DNA of 34,204 nt from JBCBWG01 sp039039985 (GTDB taxonomy: Bacteria > Pseudomonadota > Alphaproteobacteria > Rhizobiales > Hyphomicrobiaceae). The notes beneath the pieces are model-generated. The model saw only the letters and a list, made by a program, of their open reading frames with translations, was not told the origin of the DNA and ran no database searches. The stretch is taken from contig JBCCOV010000028.1 in NCBI GenBank assembly GCA_039039985.1, forward strand, positions 1 through 34,204, read 5' to 3'. Below, in pieces: positions 31,260 through 34,204 of the stretch. Each line of letters starts with the position of its first letter. Positions within the stretch are counted from its first letter, which is position 1. The position numbers and the translations under genes are program-made.

Positions 31260-33506
31260 ATGGCTCTCACATCTCCCAGGGCTAATGGATACAACGACTC
31301 AACAGGATCATCCGCCGCGCTTTCTCGCCGAGACTTGCTGATTGGTGGCGGTGCGATGACATTTCTGATTGGCGCCGATGGCCTTCAGCGTGTCGCGAGC
31401 GCAGCCGATACGGCAACGACTGCGCCAACTGGTTCTGTCAGTCCGAATGCCTGGCTCACGATCCATCGCGACGGCGTAATCGACATCGTGTTCCCGTCCA
31501 CCGAGATGGGTCAGGGAAGCTCGACCTATCTACCGATGATGCTGGCCGAAGAACTCGACGCCGACTGGGACAACGTTCGCATCCAACAGCTCAATTCAGA
31601 CGATCGCAGGTTTGGCAACCGGATTTTCGGCGGCTTCCTCTACACTGCGGGCAGCACAGGTGTGTATGCGTATATGCCGCCGATGCGGCTAGCCGGTGCA
31701 CAGGCACGAAGAATGCTCATCGCAACAGCTGCGAAAGTATGGTCGGTGCCACCCGAGAGATTGACGACGAAACCCGGTCGGGTTGTCGACGCCGAGAGCG
31801 GCCGGGCGCTGAGCTATGGGGAACTCGCCGATCGCGCTGACTTCGTCACGGACGTTCCCGACGTCAATGAGTCGGATCTCAAGTCTCCAGCCGAGTTCCG
31901 TCTCATTGGCAAGGACGTGCCTCGACGGGATATCCCGACAAAGACCAATGGCACAGCCGAATACGCCATAGACGTGCGTGTGCCAGACATGCTGTACGCG
32001 GCGGTCTTGCGTGCTCCAGTCGAGGACGAGACTCCTCAAAAACTGAATGATGCGGGTGCGCGAAGCGTATCGGGTGTGGTCGACATCATTACGCTCCCTG
32101 ATGGTATTGCAGTTGTGGCGGAAACGCTTTGGGCGGCATTTCAAGCTCGCGATCAACTCGATGTCACCTGGACGTCCACCTCAGTTTTGCGAAACGCAGA
32201 CAGCACCGCGGATCTCGAAACCTACGCTGCCGCAGCAGAGGGCAATGATGCCGCAGCGATTTGGCACACATCGGGAGAGGCGAAGGCGAAGATCGGGCAA
32301 GCCCCTCGCAAGCTCGCTCAGACCTACCGCTCCGACTACGCATATCACGCACAGCTCGAACCGATGGCCGTCGTCGCAGCCGTCACTGCGGATCAGCGAG
32401 GTGCTGAGATTTGGGCCGGTACACAGACGCAGAGCTGGACAACCGCGACAGCAACGAGCGTGCTCGAAACAACCCCGGACCGCATCAAACTCAATATGAT
32501 GACGATGGGCGGTTCGTTCGGCCGTCGCACGGCACTTATGCAGGAGTATGTCCGTGACGCATTGCTGGCGTCAAAAGCCGTCGGTCGACCAGTCAAAGTC
32601 GTGTGGACGCGCGAAGACGATCTGAGGTTTGGCTGGTTCCGGCCAACGGCAGCGCAGCGCATGTCTGCCGGCCTCGATGAGACGGGCATGATCGCGGGTT
32701 GGCACCACCGTGTGGCGACACCCTCAGTGATTCAGTATTTCAATCCGCGCAGATGGAAGCAGGTTGAGCCCAAGGACATCATCTCGATGCGAGGATCTGA
32801 GAACAAATTCTATGATTTCTCAGATGTCCTTGCCGAGCATGTGATTACCGAACGGCGCGCGCGGATCATTCCGTGGCGGGCCATCGGTGCGAGCTACACT
32901 GCGTTTGCCGCAGAAGCGTTCATGGACGAACTCGCTGAGGAAGCTGGCCAAGACCCTCTGGCCTTCCGCATCGCTCACACATCGAAGAATGCGCGTGGGC
33001 AACGATTGTTGCGGACGGTTGCCAAAATGGCGGATTGGGGTACGCCACGTACGGATACTGCGCTCGGTCTGGCTTACGCCGGTTACGGCAATGCGCAGGC
33101 GGCGGGCGTCGCAGAGATTCGCCTGAATCGCGAAGCAGGCGAGATCACGGTCGAGAGATTCTGGGCGGCAATTGATGCGGGCATGATCGTTGCGCCGGAC
33201 AACGCGCTTAACCAGATCGAAGGTGGAATCGTGTACGGCCTGTCCAGCGCATTAAAGGAACGTATTACGATCGCCGACGGCGAGGTGGAGCAGCAGAACT
33301 TCTTCGACTATCCAATCTTGCGCGCAAACGAAATCCCACGCCTTGCTGTCGAATTGATGCGCGACGGCCCCGAACCGCTTCAGGTTGGTGAAGTCGGAAC
33401 ACCCATGGTCGCGCCGGCGATTGCGAATGCGTTTGCGCGGCTGACCGGCAAACGGCTCCGCCATATGCCATTCACGCCAGAGCGGGTATTGGCGGCATTG
33501 GCCTAG
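31260..33506 (+). CDS. iorB: Molybdopterin-binding large subunit of xanthine-oxidase family (IorB-like), Tat-exported
   Basis: 748 residues from ATG 31260: AGGAGG (31247-31252) is 7 nt upstream, while ATG 31254 is too close. A twin-arginine signal is seen (LSRRDLLIGGGAMTFLIGADG, residues about 22-42), so the enzyme is periplasmic. Molybdenum-enzyme blocks: VFPSTEMGQGSSTYLPMMLAEELD, IGKDVPRRDIPTKTNGTAEYAIDVRVPDMLYA, HAQLEPMAVVA, MGGSFGRRTALMQEYV, PWRAIGAS and GEVGTPMVAPAIANAFARLTGKR with the conserved Glu near the end. The two-domain arrangement (short first half, then the CoxL-like core) is that of IorB/aldehyde oxidase-type subunits. Acceptor cytochrome and maturation (XdhC-like) genes are not in the window. 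An IS remnant begins directly after its stop. Confidence 0.9.
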   Translation: MALTSPRANGYNDSTGSSAALSRRDLLIGGGAMTFLIGADGLQRVASAADTATTAPTGSVSPNAWLTIHRDGVIDIVFPSTEMGQGSSTYLPMMLAEELDADWDNVRIQQLNSDDRRFGNRIFGGFLYTAGSTGVYAYMPPMRLAGAQARRMLIATAAKVWSVPPERLTTKPGRVVDAESGRALSYGELADRADFVTDVPDVNESDLKSPAEFRLIGKDVPRRDIPTKTNGTAEYAIDVRVPDMLYAAVLRAPVEDETPQKLNDAGARSVSGVVDIITLPDGIAVVAETLWAAFQARDQLDVTWTSTSVLRNADSTADLETYAAAAEGNDAAAIWHTSGEAKAKIGQAPRKLAQTYRSDYAYHAQLEPMAVVAAVTADQRGAEIWAGTQTQSWTTATATSVLETTPDRIKLNMMTMGGSFGRRTALMQEYVRDALLASKAVGRPVKVVWTREDDLRFGWFRPTAAQRMSAGLDETGMIAGWHHRVATPSVIQYFNPRRWKQVEPKDIISMRGSENKFYDFSDVLAEHVITERRARIIPWRAIGASYTAFAAEAFMDELAEEAGQDPLAFRIAHTSKNARGQRLLRTVAKMADWGTPRTDTALGLAYAGYGNAQAAGVAEIRLNREAGEITVERFWAAIDAGMIVAPDNALNQIEGGIVYGLSSALKERITIADGEVEQQNFFDYPILRANEIPRLAVELMRDGPEPLQVGEVGTPMVAPAIANAFARLTGKRLRHMPFTPERVLAALA

Positions 33507-34060
33507 CAGGCTGTCGAAACGGGCACCTGGCGTGCCTTGCCGAATATGATTCCATGTGGCCGCGAGGTGACCATGGAGCGGATGATGCCAGGGGGGAGGG
33601 GCGAGCCAACGGTCTGGGGCCCTGTTTAGCGACGTTGACCTGGAAGCGCGGGTGCCGGCCAAGCACCCGTTGTAAAGTCATCACGCAGATCGTCAGCGAT
33701 TGTCTCGCTTCGCTCGATGCCGAGTTCGAGGTGCTCTACGGCACGACGGGGCGGTTGTCGGTTGCGCCGGAGCGGCAGCTCACATTGGTGGCGACAAGGG
33801 TGATGCCGCGGCAGGCTTCGTTCAAACTCTCCGAACGATGGTGGTGACGCCACACATTGCTCGCCACGATGCGATGACGAAAACAGGTAGGTGGCGGCGG
33901 TTCTCTGTCGATCGCCGCACGATGCGCCACCCCGGCTGTGCCGCCTCGTAGCGTGCGCGCAAACGCATCAAAAAGGCGTTCGGCTGGGTCAAAATGATCG
34001 CCCGGACCGGTAAGACCAAGCTGCGAGGCACGGAGCCCGTCGCCGGTGCGTTATTCGACG
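33507..34060 (+). mobile_element. Decayed IS5-family element (transposase pseudogene with deleted core)
   Basis: Three transposase pieces lie in order. (1) Frame 1 at 33622-33672: LFSDVDLEARVPAKHPL, matching LFSYVDLEARVPxxHPLR of IS5-type N-termini, ends in a TAA. (2) Frame 2 at 33677-33775: VITQIVSDCLASLDAEFEVL then YGTTGRLSVAPERQL, matching the IRxIVNxALxxLSxEFxALYxxxGRPSIAPExLL block. (3) Frame 1 at 33841-34053: VVTPHIARHD, RRFSVDRRTMRHPGCAAS, TAG, then RARKRIKKAFGWVKMIARTG, the C-terminal block (usual: SQRIRKRIEEAFGWxK). The middle, with the DDE acids, is absent. The left end CAGGCTGTCGAAAC follows the iorB stop at a CTAG (33503-33506), a typical IS5 target. The right end is not identified. 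Confidence 0.7.
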
Positions 34061-34204
34061 GCCTGCTATTGCCGCTACAGGCGCAAGAAGAGCCCGCGAA
34101 CATACAGTGTCCGGGCAAGAGCGATCAACAGGCCGAGCGAAATGGTGCTGGCCATGAGACGGCCGGTGCCTGGGAGAAACAGCGCATCAAGACCGGCTAC
34201 AGTC
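34061..34204. other. Unassigned sequence at window end
   Basis: The final 144 nt continue in the transposase C-terminal frame without stop (QAQEEPANIQCPGKSDQQ) but no longer match the family. It could be the remainder of the element or the next region. No feature supported. Confidence 0.3.

Noticed and set aside
1..34204. CRISPR array, tRNA or rRNA genes, integrase attachment site
   Set aside because: No regularly spaced direct repeats, no cloverleaf-type or rRNA sequence, and no integrase gene were seen by reading.

Overview
The window reads as chromosome of a GC-rich, soil-type alphaproteobacterium, probably a Hyphomicrobiales relative. This is inferred from codon use, the density of LysR regulators, SDR, acyl-CoA and MmgE/PrpD genes, the tripartite tricarboxylate (TTT) transporter, and family variants that look rhizobial. 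No rRNA, tRNA or CRISPR array was recognised. Most genes are catabolic or accessory, and there are several clear zones of gene decay.

Layout. 1-4446: a tight plus-strand operon with the 3' end of an aconitase-family large subunit (LeuC-like), its small subunit (LeuD-like), an acyl-CoA dehydrogenase and an ADP-forming-type acyl-CoA synthetase. This grouping looks catabolic rather than leucine-biosynthetic. 4447-5179: no clear gene, but a perfect 8-5-8 dyad. 5180-7194: an exported alpha/beta hydrolase-fold protein (nucleophile Ser replaced by Ala), divergent from a LysR regulator with a T-N11-A dyad between them. 7322-9776: a single-span membrane protein and an orphan MptE/GT42-like protein, separated by a long AT-rich gap. 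9833-12060 (minus): FAD monooxygenase followed by an SDR, a likely operon. 12378-13762 (minus): a small K+ channel-like protein and a DUF1194/VWA exported protein. 14299-16025: an RhlE-type DEAD-box helicase and a small conserved protein.

16089-19919 is a gene graveyard. It holds the C-terminal part of an ATC-hydrolase-like gene, an intact HAD phosphatase, an RHS/YD-repeat relic, an IclR regulator without its DNA-binding domain, a cyclase-like fragment, and a Tat-dependent ABC substrate-binding protein with a TAG stop inside its signal peptide and a lost C-terminus.

19920-28879 is the most coherent system. A LysR gene and an MmgE/PrpD gene (minus) diverge from a TctC-type binding protein, a natural TctA-TctB fusion permease, a TSUP-family transporter and a second MmgE/PrpD gene (plus). 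A strong hairpin sits between binding protein and permease, and the cluster is closed by a convergent SDR that lacks the usual catalytic Ser and Tyr. It looks like an uptake and dehydration module for an unidentified carboxylic acid. 29463-33506: a baeRF11 (eRF1-like) protein, then an IorAB-type molybdenum hydroxylase pair preceded by a perfect 22-bp dyad. 33507 to about 34060: a decayed IS5-type transposase with its core deleted, starting directly after the iorB stop codon at a CTAG.
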